From the NCBI GenBank assembly GCA_017621875.1, contig JAGASE010000007.1:1-64000 (forward strand): a stretch of 64,000 bases of DNA, read 5' to 3'. Positions 16,602-25,075 of the stretch are shown here, in pieces. The stretch's first letter is position 1; each line of letters opens with the position of its first letter. Origin of the DNA: Clostridia bacterium (GTDB lineage Bacteria; Bacillota; Clostridia; UBA1381). Under the pieces are notes generated by a model. That model had not been told where the DNA came from, did no database searches, and worked only from the letters and a program-made list of their open reading frames with translations. The translations under genes were made by a program, and so were the position numbers.

Positions 16602-16946
16602 ATGGAAGATTGTTTATTTTGTAAAATTATCAAGGGCGAAGTGCCTTCAACCAAGGTTTATGAAGACGATATGGTTTACGCCTTTAACGACATAGCTCCG
16701 CAGGCACCGTATCATGTGGTTATTATTCCAAAGGTCCATGTTTGCTCCGCGAATGAGATAACTGCCGAAAACTCAGCATATATTGCACGTATTTTTGAGG
16801 TTATTCCGAAAATCGCCAAGGAATTGGGATTTGCCGAAAACGGCTACCGCGTAATAAACAATTGCGGCGAGGACGGCTTGCAGACAGTTAAGCACATTCA
16901 CTTTCATTTAACCGGCGGCCGTAAATTTGCATGGCCTGCCGGCTGA
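16602..16946 (+). CDS. HIT family nucleotide-binding protein
   Basis: The 114-residue protein is an HINT-type histidine triad hydrolase. It begins MEDCLFCKIIKGEVPS, has a Cys-x2-Cys zinc-type pair at the start, and ends with the triad HIHFHLTGG. These enzymes hydrolyse nucleoside phosphoramidates such as adenosine 5'-phosphoramidate. The start at 16602 is 4 bp beyond the nth stop; the frame is open further upstream inside nth, but AAAGAAAGGA before this ATG and the family N-terminus fix the start here. Confidence 0.94.
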   Translation: MEDCLFCKIIKGEVPSTKVYEDDMVYAFNDIAPQAPYHVVIIPKVHVCSANEITAENSAYIARIFEVIPKIAKELGFAENGYRVINNCGEDGLQTVKHIHFHLTGGRKFAWPAG

Positions 16947-17002
16947 TACCAAATCTGAAGAAAATATTTTTTCTTTCGGAGTTAAAAAAATTTGTAAAAA
17001 CC

Positions 17003-17032
17003 TTGACAACTGCATATGAAATAAGTTATAAT
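17003..17032 (+). promoter_or_regulatory. Promoter of rpsU-yqeY
   Basis: TTGACA (17003-17008) and TATAAT (17027-17032) are separated by 18 bp, about 90 bp before the rpsU start. Confidence 0.85.
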
Positions 17033-17123
17033 AAGTAACGTGGGTTAATATGAAGTTATCATATTCTTCCATATTATCCATCAAACAGCCGGAAATTGTT
17101 TTGCCGGAGGGAGGGAAATACAA

Positions 17124-17300
17124 ATGTCAGAAATTCGTGTAAAAGAAAATGAATCGCTCGACAGTGCTCTCAGAAGATTTAAGCGTCAGTGTGCTAAATC
17201 AGGAGTTATGTCAGAGCTTAGAAAGCGCGAGCATTACGAAAAGCCAAGCGTAAAGCGTAAAAAGAAATCCGAGGCTGCTCGTAAGAGAAAGTTTAAATAG
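17124..17300 (+). CDS. rpsU: 30S ribosomal protein S21
   Basis: The 58-residue basic protein begins [20 protein letters not shown] and has the [15 protein letters not shown] segment characteristic of bS21. S21 belongs to the small-subunit platform near the mRNA 3' region and affects initiation. GGAGGGAGG lies 6 bp before the ATG, and a near-consensus promoter is upstream. The pairing with yqeY 13 bp downstream is widely conserved in Firmicutes. Confidence 0.97.
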   Translation: MSEIRVKENESLDSALRRFKRQCAKSGVMSELRKREHYEKPSVKRKKKSEAARKRKFK

Positions 17301-17313
17301 GAAGTAACTTGAA

Positions 17314-17757
17314 ATGACTCTCAAAGAAAGACTTGCCGAAGACTTAAAATCGGCTATGAAAGATAAAGATGTAGTCCGTAAGAATGTGGTTCAGCTGGTA
17401 AGAGCCGGCGTGCTGCAGTTTGAAAAGGACAATAAGGTAACTCTTGACGATAGCGGAGTGCTTGAAGTAATTGCAAAGCAGCTCAAGCAGCGCAAGGACT
17501 CTCTCCCTGATTATGAAAAGAGTGGCCGAGACGATTTAATCGCCACATTAAAGGCGGAAATGGATGTTTTGATGGAATATCTGCCAAAGCAGCTGTCTAA
17601 AGAGGAGCTTGAGGCTATTGTTAAAGAAATAATAGCCGAGCTTGGAGCTTCGTCCATAAAGGATATGGGCAAGGTCATGGCAGAGGCTAAGGCAAAAACC
17701 GTTGGCAGAGCCGACGGACGCATGATAAATGAAATTGCAAAAGGTTTATTAGCATAA
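17314..17757 (+). CDS. yqeY: GatB/YqeY domain-containing protein
   Basis: The 147-residue protein matches the YqeY family. It is a helical protein with MTLKERLAEDLKSAMKDKD at the start and a C-terminal domain (KDMGKVMAEAKAKTVGRADG) related to the tRNA-binding tail of GatB/GatE. A role in tRNA-dependent amidation has been suggested but is not established. It follows rpsU in the same transcript and is closed by a terminator. Confidence 0.93.
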   Translation: MTLKERLAEDLKSAMKDKDVVRKNVVQLVRAGVLQFEKDNKVTLDDSGVLEVIAKQLKQRKDSLPDYEKSGRDDLIATLKAEMDVLMEYLPKQLSKEELEAIVKEIIAELGASSIKDMGKVMAEAKAKTVGRADGRMINEIAKGLLA

Positions 17758-17760
17758 ATG

Positions 17761-17787
17761 AAAAAGAGAGCCTTTAGCTCTCTTTTT
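17761..17787 (+). terminator. Intrinsic terminator after yqeY
   Basis: AAAAAGAGAGC (17761-17771) pairs with GCTCTCTTTTT (17777-17787) around a 5-base loop. Confidence 0.9.
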
Positions 17788-17805
17788 CATAAAACCTGAG
17801 TACTT

Positions 17806-17881
17806 GCTGGTGTAGCTCAGTCGGTAGAGCAGCGCATTCGTAATGCGCAGGTCGCAAGTTCAAGTCTCGTCACCAGCTCCA
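17806..17881 (+). tRNA. tRNA-Thr (anticodon CGT)
   Basis: The acceptor arms GCTGGTG (17806-17812) and CACCAGC (17871-17877) pair perfectly and are followed by T and an encoded CCA. The anticodon arm is GCGCA-TTCGTAA-TGCGC (17832-17848) with anticodon CGT at 17839-17841, which reads ACG (Thr). The T-arm contains GTTCAAGTC. All four helices form, so the tRNA appears functional. Confidence 0.97.
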
Positions 17882-17898
17882 AGACACTTTTGTGCCTA

Positions 17899-17935
17899 AA
17901 AACGTCGGACAACATCATGTTGTCCGACGTTTTTT
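17899..17935 (+). terminator. Strong terminator after tRNA-Thr
   Basis: A 14- to 16-bp stem (AACGTCGGACAACA / TGTTGTCCGACGTT) with a 3-base loop is followed by T residues. It separates the tRNA from the converging AraC-type gene. Confidence 0.92.
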
Positions 17936-17963
17936 ATATTATTTCACAAAGCCTTCCCGAATA

Positions 17964-18758
17964 CTATTTCATCACATTTTTTCTATACTCGCCGGGAGTA
18001 ATTCCGCCTAACTGCTTAAAAACTCTGTTAAAATTTCTTATACTTCCAAATCCGCATTTATTACACACGTCTGTAATCGTTTCAGCTCCGTCACCAAGGA
18101 GCTTGCAGGCGGCATCAAAGCGAAAAATATTAATAAAGCTTTTAAAGTTAATGCAAAAGCACTTATGAAACAACGTAGAAAAATAATGATATTCATAATT
18201 TAAAGTATGTGCCATCTCTTTTAATTTTATATCCTCACTTAAATTTTCCGATATATATTCGATAACCCGATACATAAATTTATTATCTTTTTTTGTAATA
18301 TAAGAAAACGAATTTTTCAAACACTCGTTACACACCATATAAAGGCATGACATAAGCAAATAATGTTCCGGTCGCCCTTGATAAAACAAGTATTCCTCCA
18401 GTATGCCTTTTATTTTTTCATCACACCTGAATTTTGTAAAGCTCATAAATTTATTTTTTTCGGCAAAGGACATGATGAAGTCCTCAGAAAAAACGCCTAC
18501 CCAGATTTTTGAACCCTCTAACCCTTTCAATGAATGTATTATAAAAGGAGAAATTAAAATCAGCTCTCCCGGCGATAGAGTATTCTTAATGCCATTCAGC
18601 GATATTTCTGATATCCCTTCTATTCCATATATTAATTCATAATTTCTGTGAAAATGAGACTCCCACAAAGCCTTTGTATATATAAATGCATTGTAGTTAT
18701 AGTTTCCATACGAATTTGGTATCTGATGCGAAATCACTTCTGTACCTCCCTCCCACAA
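17964..18758 (-). CDS. AraC-family transcriptional regulator
   Basis: The 264-residue protein has an N-terminal cupin-like ligand-binding domain (ESHFHRNYELIYGIEG near residues 33-48, and LSPGELILISPFIIHSL near 60-77) and a C-terminal double helix-turn-helix of the AraC type. The last block is DVCNKCGFGSIRNFNRVFKQLGGITPGEYR. Such regulators usually activate neighbouring catabolic genes when a small-molecule effector binds. It is divergent from the radical SAM activase and glycyl radical enzyme genes, with only 81 bp between starts, which makes those genes the likely target. The effector is unknown but should resemble the enzyme's substrate. Confidence 0.9.
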   Translation of the reverse strand: MWEGGTEVISHQIPNSYGNYNYNAFIYTKALWESHFHRNYELIYGIEGISEISLNGIKNTLSPGELILISPFIIHSLKGLEGSKIWVGVFSEDFIMSFAEKNKFMSFTKFRCDEKIKGILEEYLFYQGRPEHYLLMSCLYMVCNECLKNSFSYITKKDNKFMYRVIEYISENLSEDIKLKEMAHTLNYEYHYFSTLFHKCFCINFKSFINIFRFDAACKLLGDGAETITDVCNKCGFGSIRNFNRVFKQLGGITPGEYRKNVMK

Positions 18759-18839
18759 TCTTAACTTTTGTCTATAATGATATAATATATTTCTTGTTTT
18801 GTCAACCGTTAAATGCTATATTGTAAAAAAGGAGGCAGA

Positions 18840-19691
18840 ATGCTTATGACAGGATGTATATTTTCTATTGAAGAATTTTCCGTCTACGACGGTCCCGGAA
18901 TACGAACAACTGTATTTTTAAAGGGCTGTCCTCTCCTCTGCAGCTGGTGTCACAATCCCGAAGGGCAAAGCCCGAATACAGAGATTGTCCGAAGTCCAAA
19001 CGGCTGCATCGGCTGCAATTCCTGCATTAAAACCGCAGTCATTCAAAACGGACAGCTGCTTTTTACCGACGAAAGCATAAAAAAATGTCCAATGAATTTA
19101 CTCAGAATATGTGGCGAAAAAATCAGCAGCGATATTCTTTGCGAGTTACTCATGAAAAACGAAAGAATTTTAAACAGTGGCGGCGGAGTAACCTTTTCAG
19201 GCGGCGAGCCTTTTATGCAAAGCGAATTCCTTTTTGAGTGCTTGCACAAGCTGAAAGGGCGGCTGCATACCGCAATTCAAACGAGCGGATATTGCAGCAG
19301 AAAAATTTTTGGTACAGCTCTTAGCCTTGCAGACTATTTCTTATACGATTTAAAGCTTGCAGATAACGCACTACATGAGAAATACACAGGCGTTTCAAAT
19401 ACACTGATACAAGATAATTTTTCCGAGCTTGCAAAAAGCGGTGTACCCTTTACCGTCCGAATACCCCTTATTCCCGGCGTTACCGATACAACGGAAAATA
19501 TTACGGGGCTTACACACATTTTAAAGAGCAACAGGGTGAGCTATGCCGAGCTTTTGCCTTATAACAAAATGGCAGGCGGAAAATATACAATGCTGCAAAG
19601 AGAATATCGTCCTGGTTTTGACGAACGTGCAGAGGTAAGAATACGAAAAGATATATTCGATAAATTTAGCATCGAAACAAAAATATTATAG
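18840..19691 (+). CDS. Glycyl-radical enzyme activating enzyme (radical SAM)
   Basis: The product (283 residues) is a PflA-type activase that uses S-adenosylmethionine and a [4Fe-4S] cluster to place a glycyl radical on its partner enzyme. The radical SAM motif CPLLCSWCHNPEGQ (C-x3-C-x2-C) lies near residues 29-42, and GGGVTFSGGEP near 122 is the SAM-binding GGE motif. The ferredoxin-like insertion typical of larger activases is reduced: one CIGCNSC and a later KKCP, where two full Cys-rich clusters are usual. I chose ATG 18840, 4 bp after AAGGAGG; the frame is open 9 codons upstream. It is followed after 13 bp by the glycyl radical enzyme. Confidence 0.92.
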   Translation: MLMTGCIFSIEEFSVYDGPGIRTTVFLKGCPLLCSWCHNPEGQSPNTEIVRSPNGCIGCNSCIKTAVIQNGQLLFTDESIKKCPMNLLRICGEKISSDILCELLMKNERILNSGGGVTFSGGEPFMQSEFLFECLHKLKGRLHTAIQTSGYCSRKIFGTALSLADYFLYDLKLADNALHEKYTGVSNTLIQDNFSELAKSGVPFTVRIPLIPGVTDTTENITGLTHILKSNRVSYAELLPYNKMAGGKYTMLQREYRPGFDERAEVRIRKDIFDKFSIETKIL

Positions 19692-19704
19692 GAGGAAAAT
19701 CATT

Positions 19705-21687
19705 ATGACAGAAAAAATTAAAGCCTTACTGGAAAATTTGAAAAGCAGAGAGTACAGAAAACAAAGGATAACAGGAAAAACCATTAACAGAGAAAATTAT
19801 CACGCATTAGAAAATCAGGCAAAGCTCCTAAGAGAGCTTGCAGACATTGAAAAGCCGATATTATTTGATAACGATTCTTTTGGTTTTAACAGATATACCG
19901 ATATTATGGTTCCCGGACGCTCAGGCAATGTGACAATGAATTACGAAAAGGTACTGACCTTCGGCTTCGATAAGCTTATTTCGGATATTGAGCTTAGCAT
20001 ACAAAAAACAAGCGATGCTGAAAAAAAGCAATACGGAAAAACAATGCTTGACCTTTTGTATATTTGCTTAGAAATTGCTGAAAAGTACAAAGCTCATGCA
20101 AAAGAAAAGGGTAATACAAGGCTTTATAATGCCCTTTTGAAAATCCCGCACAAGGGTGCGGAGAGCTTTTATGAAGCCTTGGTTTTTATGAAGCTATGCG
20201 TATATGTATTAAGACTCTACGGCGTAGCCCATTTAACTTTGGGACGATTTGACCAATACATATATCCTTTTTATTCAAAAGACAAGGAAACCGGCATAAG
20301 CGACGAGGAAATTTTTGAAACCTTGGAAGAATTTTTTATATCCCTAAACTACGATACCGATTTATATCGCGGCGTTCAACAGGGAGATAACGGTCAAAGC
20401 ATGGTCTTGGGCGGCTTTGACAAAAATGGCGTGAGTATGTATAACGAGCTTTCTCAAATGTGTATGAAGGCATCTTTTGAGCTTTCTGTTATCGACCCAA
20501 AAATAAATTTGAGAGTGGGCAAAAACACCCCCGATGAAATTTATGAATATGCAACACTGCTTACCAAACAGGGACTTGGATTTCCCCAATACTGCAACGA
20601 TGATGTGGTTATACCGGGGCTTGTTAAGCTTGGTTACGACTTAGACGACGCACTTAACTATACTGTTGCAGCCTGTTGGGAATATATTATACCAAGCTGC
20701 GGTGCAGATATTCCTAACATCGACACCATGGATTTTCCACGCGTAGTTAATGAAATCATAGTATCAAAGCTGTCCTGCTGTGCTGACTTTGACGCTCTTA
20801 TGACTTGCGTAAGTCAGGCAATAGCGGCAGAATGTGACCGCATGATAGAAAACAAAAAAACTGATGTGTTTCCTCAGATGCCACTCTTATCTGTTTTTAT
20901 GGACGGGTGCATAGAGTCACTCACAGACATGTGGGAGGGCGGAACCAAATATCTGAACTTTGGCTGCCATGGTGCAGGAATAGCAAATGCCGCAGACGCA
21001 TTGGCGGCTGTTAAGAAAAATATATATGACGAAAAAACGATAGAAAAGCAAGAGCTTTTAGACGCTTTAGCTGCTGATTTTGAGGGATATTCCGAAATCA
21101 GGAATTTGTTGAAAAGCAGCCCCAAAATGGGAAACAACGACGATTATGTCGACAATATCGCAGCTGCAATTATGACAGCGTTTTCTGTCAATATGAACAA
21201 CCGCGACAACGGACACGGCGGCATATGGAGAGCCGGAACGGGCAGTGCCATGGAATATTTGCGAAAAGGCGAAAAATGCCCTGCAACAGCCGACGGAAGA
21301 AGATCAGGCGAGTCGTATTCCTCCAGCTTTTCGCCGTCTCTTGACGTAAAAACCACAGGTCTTCTATCGGTAATTTATTCCTTTACAAAATATGACATGA
21401 CCGATATTATCAACGGCGGACCTTTAACCATCGAAATCCACGATACGGTTTTAAGAAATGATATCGGTTTAAAAAAGACAGCCATGCTTGTTAAAAGCTT
21501 CATTATGCTCGGCGGTCATCAACTGCAATTAAACTCAATAAACCGCGAACGCTTGCTGGATGCACAAATGCACCCCGAAAAATATCCGAATTTAATCACA
21601 CGTGTTTGGGGCTGGAGCGGATATTTCAATGAGCTTGATGTAAAATATCAAAATCATATTATAAGAAGATGTGAATACATCTTATAA
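19705..21687 (+). CDS. Glycyl radical enzyme of unassigned substrate
   Basis: The 660-residue enzyme belongs to the pyruvate formate-lyase-like superfamily. It has the active-site cysteine in ACWEYIIPSC (Cys324) with Glu326 two residues later, the C-x-E arrangement seen in dehydratases and C-C/C-N lyases, not the Cys-Cys pair of true PFL. The glycyl radical loop is ITRVWGWSGYF with Gly636. It is shorter than most characterised members (about 780-850 residues), mostly at the N-terminus. The substrate cannot be assigned; choline, glycerol, hydroxyproline and arylacetate enzymes carry different loops. AraC control and the adjacent activase indicate an inducible anaerobic catabolic step. The region lies between tRNA-Thr and a MITE-like repeat, which suggests acquisition. 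Confidence 0.88.
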   Translation: MTEKIKALLENLKSREYRKQRITGKTINRENYHALENQAKLLRELADIEKPILFDNDSFGFNRYTDIMVPGRSGNVTMNYEKVLTFGFDKLISDIELSIQKTSDAEKKQYGKTMLDLLYICLEIAEKYKAHAKEKGNTRLYNALLKIPHKGAESFYEALVFMKLCVYVLRLYGVAHLTLGRFDQYIYPFYSKDKETGISDEEIFETLEEFFISLNYDTDLYRGVQQGDNGQSMVLGGFDKNGVSMYNELSQMCMKASFELSVIDPKINLRVGKNTPDEIYEYATLLTKQGLGFPQYCNDDVVIPGLVKLGYDLDDALNYTVAACWEYIIPSCGADIPNIDTMDFPRVVNEIIVSKLSCCADFDALMTCVSQAIAAECDRMIENKKTDVFPQMPLLSVFMDGCIESLTDMWEGGTKYLNFGCHGAGIANAADALAAVKKNIYDEKTIEKQELLDALAADFEGYSEIRNLLKSSPKMGNNDDYVDNIAAAIMTAFSVNMNNRDNGHGGIWRAGTGSAMEYLRKGEKCPATADGRRSGESYSSSFSPSLDVKTTGLLSVIYSFTKYDMTDIINGGPLTIEIHDTVLRNDIGLKKTAMLVKSFIMLGGHQLQLNSINRERLLDAQMHPEKYPNLITRVWGWSGYFNELDVKYQNHIIRRCEYIL

Positions 21688-21715
21688 TTAATTTAGTTTT
21701 AATTTTCTGTGCTAA

Positions 21716-21998
21716 AAACACCTGCCACATGGCAGGTGTTTGAGCGTGTCGATAAACCTATCGGCACGCTTGCAGATGCCGAAAAAGGAAGCAGAATTTT
21801 TTGTTTTAAAACTCGTAGGCGTACGTGGGTCCGGTAGAGCTTTTAAACAGAAAAAGCAGAGATTAACAGCATCTTGTAATGAAAAATAGTATAAATTAAA
21901 AGTTCTGCATTAAATACAAACAGAACCAATAGCTTCTGTTTTCTGCGGTTATGCGACTTTTTCGACAGTCTGAAACACCTGCCGCATGGCAGGTGTTT
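21716..21998. mobile_element. MITE-like element with palindromic inverted ends
   Basis: Two nearly identical hairpins (AAACACCTGCC-NNNN-GGCAGGTGTTT) lie at 21716-21741 and 21973-21998. Moving inward from each, the sequence GGTGTTT-n-AG-nn-TGTCGA-n-AAA is shared in inverted orientation, giving imperfect terminal inverted repeats of about 45 bp. The 190-bp interior has no credible gene. The length, lack of coding capacity and inverted ends fit a non-autonomous element; no clear target-site duplication is visible. It fills the whole gap between the glycyl radical enzyme and hslO, and its hairpins may also act as weak terminators. Confidence 0.5.
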
Positions 21999-21999
21999 C

Positions 22000-22881
22000 T
22001 CATTTTGCCTTATTATACATTTCCTCAAGCTCGGCTCTTGCGAAAACGTACTTATTATTACAGAACTGACATTCCACCTCGCATTTTCCGTCCTCCTCAA
22101 TGATTTTGAGAATTTCCTCTCTGCCGATAGAAATTACAGCGTTTCTCATACGCTTTTGGGAGCATTTGCACTTATATTGCGGCACAACCGTTTCATTCTG
22201 CATTATCATACTGAAATCCTCGGTCAGATAGAAAAGAATGTCCTCCGCCGTCATGCCGTCCTGCAGCATCTTTGTTATCGGCGGAATTTGTGCCATTCTA
22301 TCCTCAATTATTCCTGCAACCTCCTCGGTCGCCTCCGGCATAAGCTGTATCATAAAGCCGCCGGCAACTACCGCCTTATTATCAGGTCCTACCAAAACTC
22401 CAAGACCAATCGCGGTCGGAATCTGGTCGCTTTTTGCGAAATAATATGTCATATCCTCCGCGATTTCGCCCGATATAATGGGCACTTGTCCCGAATACGG
22501 CTCCTTTAAGCTCAGGTCATAAATCACATTCAGCTGACCCTTGCCCACAGCTCCGCCTACGTCCAGCTTACCATCCTTATTCAGCGGCAAATCAACAAAC
22601 GGATTAACCACATATCCTCTTACCCTCGATTTATTATCGGTCACCGCAACCATGTTTCCGAGCGGTCCGTCGCCGCGGAATTGTATAGTTACTGAATCGG
22701 TATCATTTTTAAGTCCCTGTCCCATCATTGCCGCAACTGTGAGCGTTCTTCCCAAAGCCGCTGTTGCCACGGGAAAGGTATTATGAATTTTTTGTGCCTC
22801 GTTTACCATATCGGTTGTAACTGCTACAAAAATTCTTATTGCACCGTCTGTGCTTTGTCCTCTTACCAGTATGTCTGCCAT
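22000..22881 (-). CDS. hslO: Redox-regulated chaperone Hsp33
   Basis: Hsp33 is a cytoplasmic holdase switched on by oxidation of a zinc-bound cysteine centre. The 293-residue protein has the N-terminal domain (LVRGQSTDGAIRIF) and the C-terminal zinc switch CKC near residue 240 and CQFC near 270, the family's C-x-C and C-x2-C pattern. The length is normal. It is adjacent to the cdaR gene but probably separately regulated; the adjacent MITE-like hairpin lies directly after its stop codon. Confidence 0.96.
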   Translation of the reverse strand: MADILVRGQSTDGAIRIFVAVTTDMVNEAQKIHNTFPVATAALGRTLTVAAMMGQGLKNDTDSVTIQFRGDGPLGNMVAVTDNKSRVRGYVVNPFVDLPLNKDGKLDVGGAVGKGQLNVIYDLSLKEPYSGQVPIISGEIAEDMTYYFAKSDQIPTAIGLGVLVGPDNKAVVAGGFMIQLMPEATEEVAGIIEDRMAQIPPITKMLQDGMTAEDILFYLTEDFSMIMQNETVVPQYKCKCSQKRMRNAVISIGREEILKIIEEDGKCEVECQFCNNKYVFARAELEEMYNKAK

Positions 22882-22898
22882 TGTTTTTTCCTCTCTCG

Positions 22899-24086
22899 CT
22901 ATTCAATTATTGCGGTAACGCTGTACGCACCTACCACCTTTACATTCTCCTGCGTTTCAAATTCCACATTCACAACGCTTTCGGCGTCCTCGGTCAGGGC
23001 ATCCGCATTTATTTTTGCCTTGATTTTATCCGCCAAAAGGCTGTCCTCCGCACCCTTGACCGTCACCATGATTTTTTCCGGAGTAATTCTGACCTTTTTC
23101 CCTTCCGGCACATTTTCCGCACCGACAGCTATCTCAAGCTCCTTCAAAACCTTCGGCACAAGCACACATTCCGCCGTTATCTCGCGGAATTTTTTCGGAA
23201 CATACACGCCGTCGGGGATATCAAGTGCCAAATTGTATTGATTTTTTTCTTCTGTTTTTTCTTCACTGAAAACCGCCTTTAGACTTTCTATTTCCACGCC
23301 CTCCGGCACTCCTGCATTTATTGAGGTAAAGCTCGGATTTTTTACGTTTAAAATATAATTTTCCCGGAGCTTCTCATCAAGCACGATTTCAACAGGCAGT
23401 GATACCTTATTATACACCTCGTTGTCTACTTCCACCATTTGAAGGCTCTTATAGATTATATTATTTTCGGGAACAACGTCTCCGTCCTCATCATAAAACT
23501 TATAAAAATAATCCTGCGAGCTTGTCTTTACGATATTGGTTGCGTCCACAACCGCCTTTGCGTTTGCAATTTTATAAACCACGCTTTCCGCACCGCGAAC
23601 GCTGACGGTCTGCTCACTGCTTGTTGCATTTACGATATATTCCGTGTTTTTATCTTCGTTTATCATTTCGATGCGAACAGGGATATTCCGCGATATAATT
23701 TTCTCGGTTTTAACGGTTAATTCCTTGGTTTTGCTTTTTGCAAGCGTTACTGTCGAGGACGGATAGCTGTATTCAACCGGCACCTCGACTGTTCCTGCCT
23801 CGGTTATGCCCGAAACATCAATAACCACCGACACAGAGCCGATTGAGGATATAACATTACTTCTTTTTCCTCGGATTACCGCAGAAATATCCGGCATACT
23901 GTCCTTGTTGGTTACAATTATTCCGTTGGAATGAAGGGTATCCTCACCCTCAAAAACTATATTTACATCAGTCAGATAATGACTTATAACCGGGTCCTCG
24001 GTGTAGGTTATGGCAAACCACAATATAATTGCCGAGGCTGCCGATAAAATTTTAAGGAGCAATTTACTATCTCTGTTTAACTTCAT
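22899..24086 (-). CDS. cdaR: YbbR-domain protein CdaR
   Basis: CdaR is a membrane-anchored extracytoplasmic protein that regulates the diadenylate cyclase CdaA. The 395-residue product has one N-terminal membrane segment (residues about 11-27) and three to four YbbR repeats (for example DVNIVFEGEDTL near 40, IPVRIEMINEDKN near 135, LPVEIVLDEKLR near 228). It overlaps cdaA by 4 bp, the standard cdaA-cdaR arrangement. The glmM gene that commonly follows is replaced here by hslO. Confidence 0.92.
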   Translation of the reverse strand: MKLNRDSKLLLKILSAASAIILWFAITYTEDPVISHYLTDVNIVFEGEDTLHSNGIIVTNKDSMPDISAVIRGKRSNVISSIGSVSVVIDVSGITEAGTVEVPVEYSYPSSTVTLAKSKTKELTVKTEKIISRNIPVRIEMINEDKNTEYIVNATSSEQTVSVRGAESVVYKIANAKAVVDATNIVKTSSQDYFYKFYDEDGDVVPENNIIYKSLQMVEVDNEVYNKVSLPVEIVLDEKLRENYILNVKNPSFTSINAGVPEGVEIESLKAVFSEEKTEEKNQYNLALDIPDGVYVPKKFREITAECVLVPKVLKELEIAVGAENVPEGKKVRITPEKIMVTVKGAEDSLLADKIKAKINADALTEDAESVVNVEFETQENVKVVGAYSVTAIIE

Positions 24087-24913
24087 TTTCCACTCCTCCA
24101 GAATCTTACTTTTTCCTTTTCCTTATCCTTAGTAAGTGCCTTGTTAAGAGCTGTTTTAAGAGTGTTCTCATTCAGATTTCGTGTAAGCGTACCGTTTAGG
24201 GCAATAGAAATTTTACCCGTTTCCTCACTAACCACAATTACCAGTGCGTCCGACGCCTCCGAAATTCCGAGTGCCGCACGGTGACGCGTTCCCAGCTCCC
24301 TTGACAGGTTGGAGTTTGATGTGAGAGGAAGAAAACACCCTGCTGTATGGATTCTTTCACCTCTTATTATAACCGCACCGTCGTGCAGCGGCGTGTTTGG
24401 AACGAATATATTTTCCAAAAGTGCCGCACTTACCTCCGCATCTATCAGCGTTCCCGTTCTTATTACGTCGCCCAGCCTGGTTTCCCTCTCAATTACTATA
24501 AGTGCACCGGTTTTTGTCTCCGCCATGCTCGCAGCCGCATGTGCTATTTCGGTAACGGCGTAGTCCTGCTGCTCTGCACTTCCCGATGCTATATCTATCA
24601 GCTTTCCTACCTTTGAGCGTCCCATTTTTTCAAGAAGGCTTCTAAGCTCCGGCTGAAACAGTACCACAATAGCAAAGGTTCCGACCTGCATGGCATTACG
24701 CAAAAGATAATTGAGCGTAGTAAGATGTGCCCAGGTGCTTATCTGCAGTGCAAGAAACAGAATTGCAATTCCCTTTACGAGCTGCACCGCTCTTGTCTCC
24801 TTTATTACCTTTAAAAGCTGATACACGATAATGGCTATCAAAAACATATCAATGATATCGGTCAGCTTAAGTACCTGAAAAAAGCTTTTTAAATAAACTA
24901 CCGCCGAACTCAT
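24083..24913 (-). CDS. cdaA: Diadenylate cyclase CdaA
   Basis: CdaA makes cyclic di-AMP from two ATP at the membrane; the second messenger controls potassium and osmolyte balance and wall homeostasis. The 276-residue protein has three N-terminal membrane segments (to about residue 85) and a DAC domain with LHDGAVIIRGERI near residue 178 and GTRHRAALGISE near 208, the DGA and RHR catalytic motifs. The length matches the family. It is the first gene of the cdaA-cdaR pair. Confidence 0.96.
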   Translation of the reverse strand: MSSAVVYLKSFFQVLKLTDIIDMFLIAIIVYQLLKVIKETRAVQLVKGIAILFLALQISTWAHLTTLNYLLRNAMQVGTFAIVVLFQPELRSLLEKMGRSKVGKLIDIASGSAEQQDYAVTEIAHAAASMAETKTGALIVIERETRLGDVIRTGTLIDAEVSAALLENIFVPNTPLHDGAVIIRGERIHTAGCFLPLTSNSNLSRELGTRHRAALGISEASDALVIVVSEETGKISIALNGTLTRNLNENTLKTALNKALTKDKEKEKVRFWRSGK

Positions 24914-25075
24914 TAAATTTACCTCCTAACACAGTCTACATCTAATTATACAATAAATTCTGCAATATTACCAGTAATTTTTATGAATTTTTATAAAAAT
25001 TCTTGTGATTTTATAAAAAATATGATAGAATACTAATTATATACAAGTATTAAGCTTAAAAACGGAGGAAAAACT

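Noticed and set aside
21843-22100. 85-codon ORF across the MITE-like element and the end of hslO
   Set aside because: It overlaps the hslO coding sequence in another frame and has no start signal.
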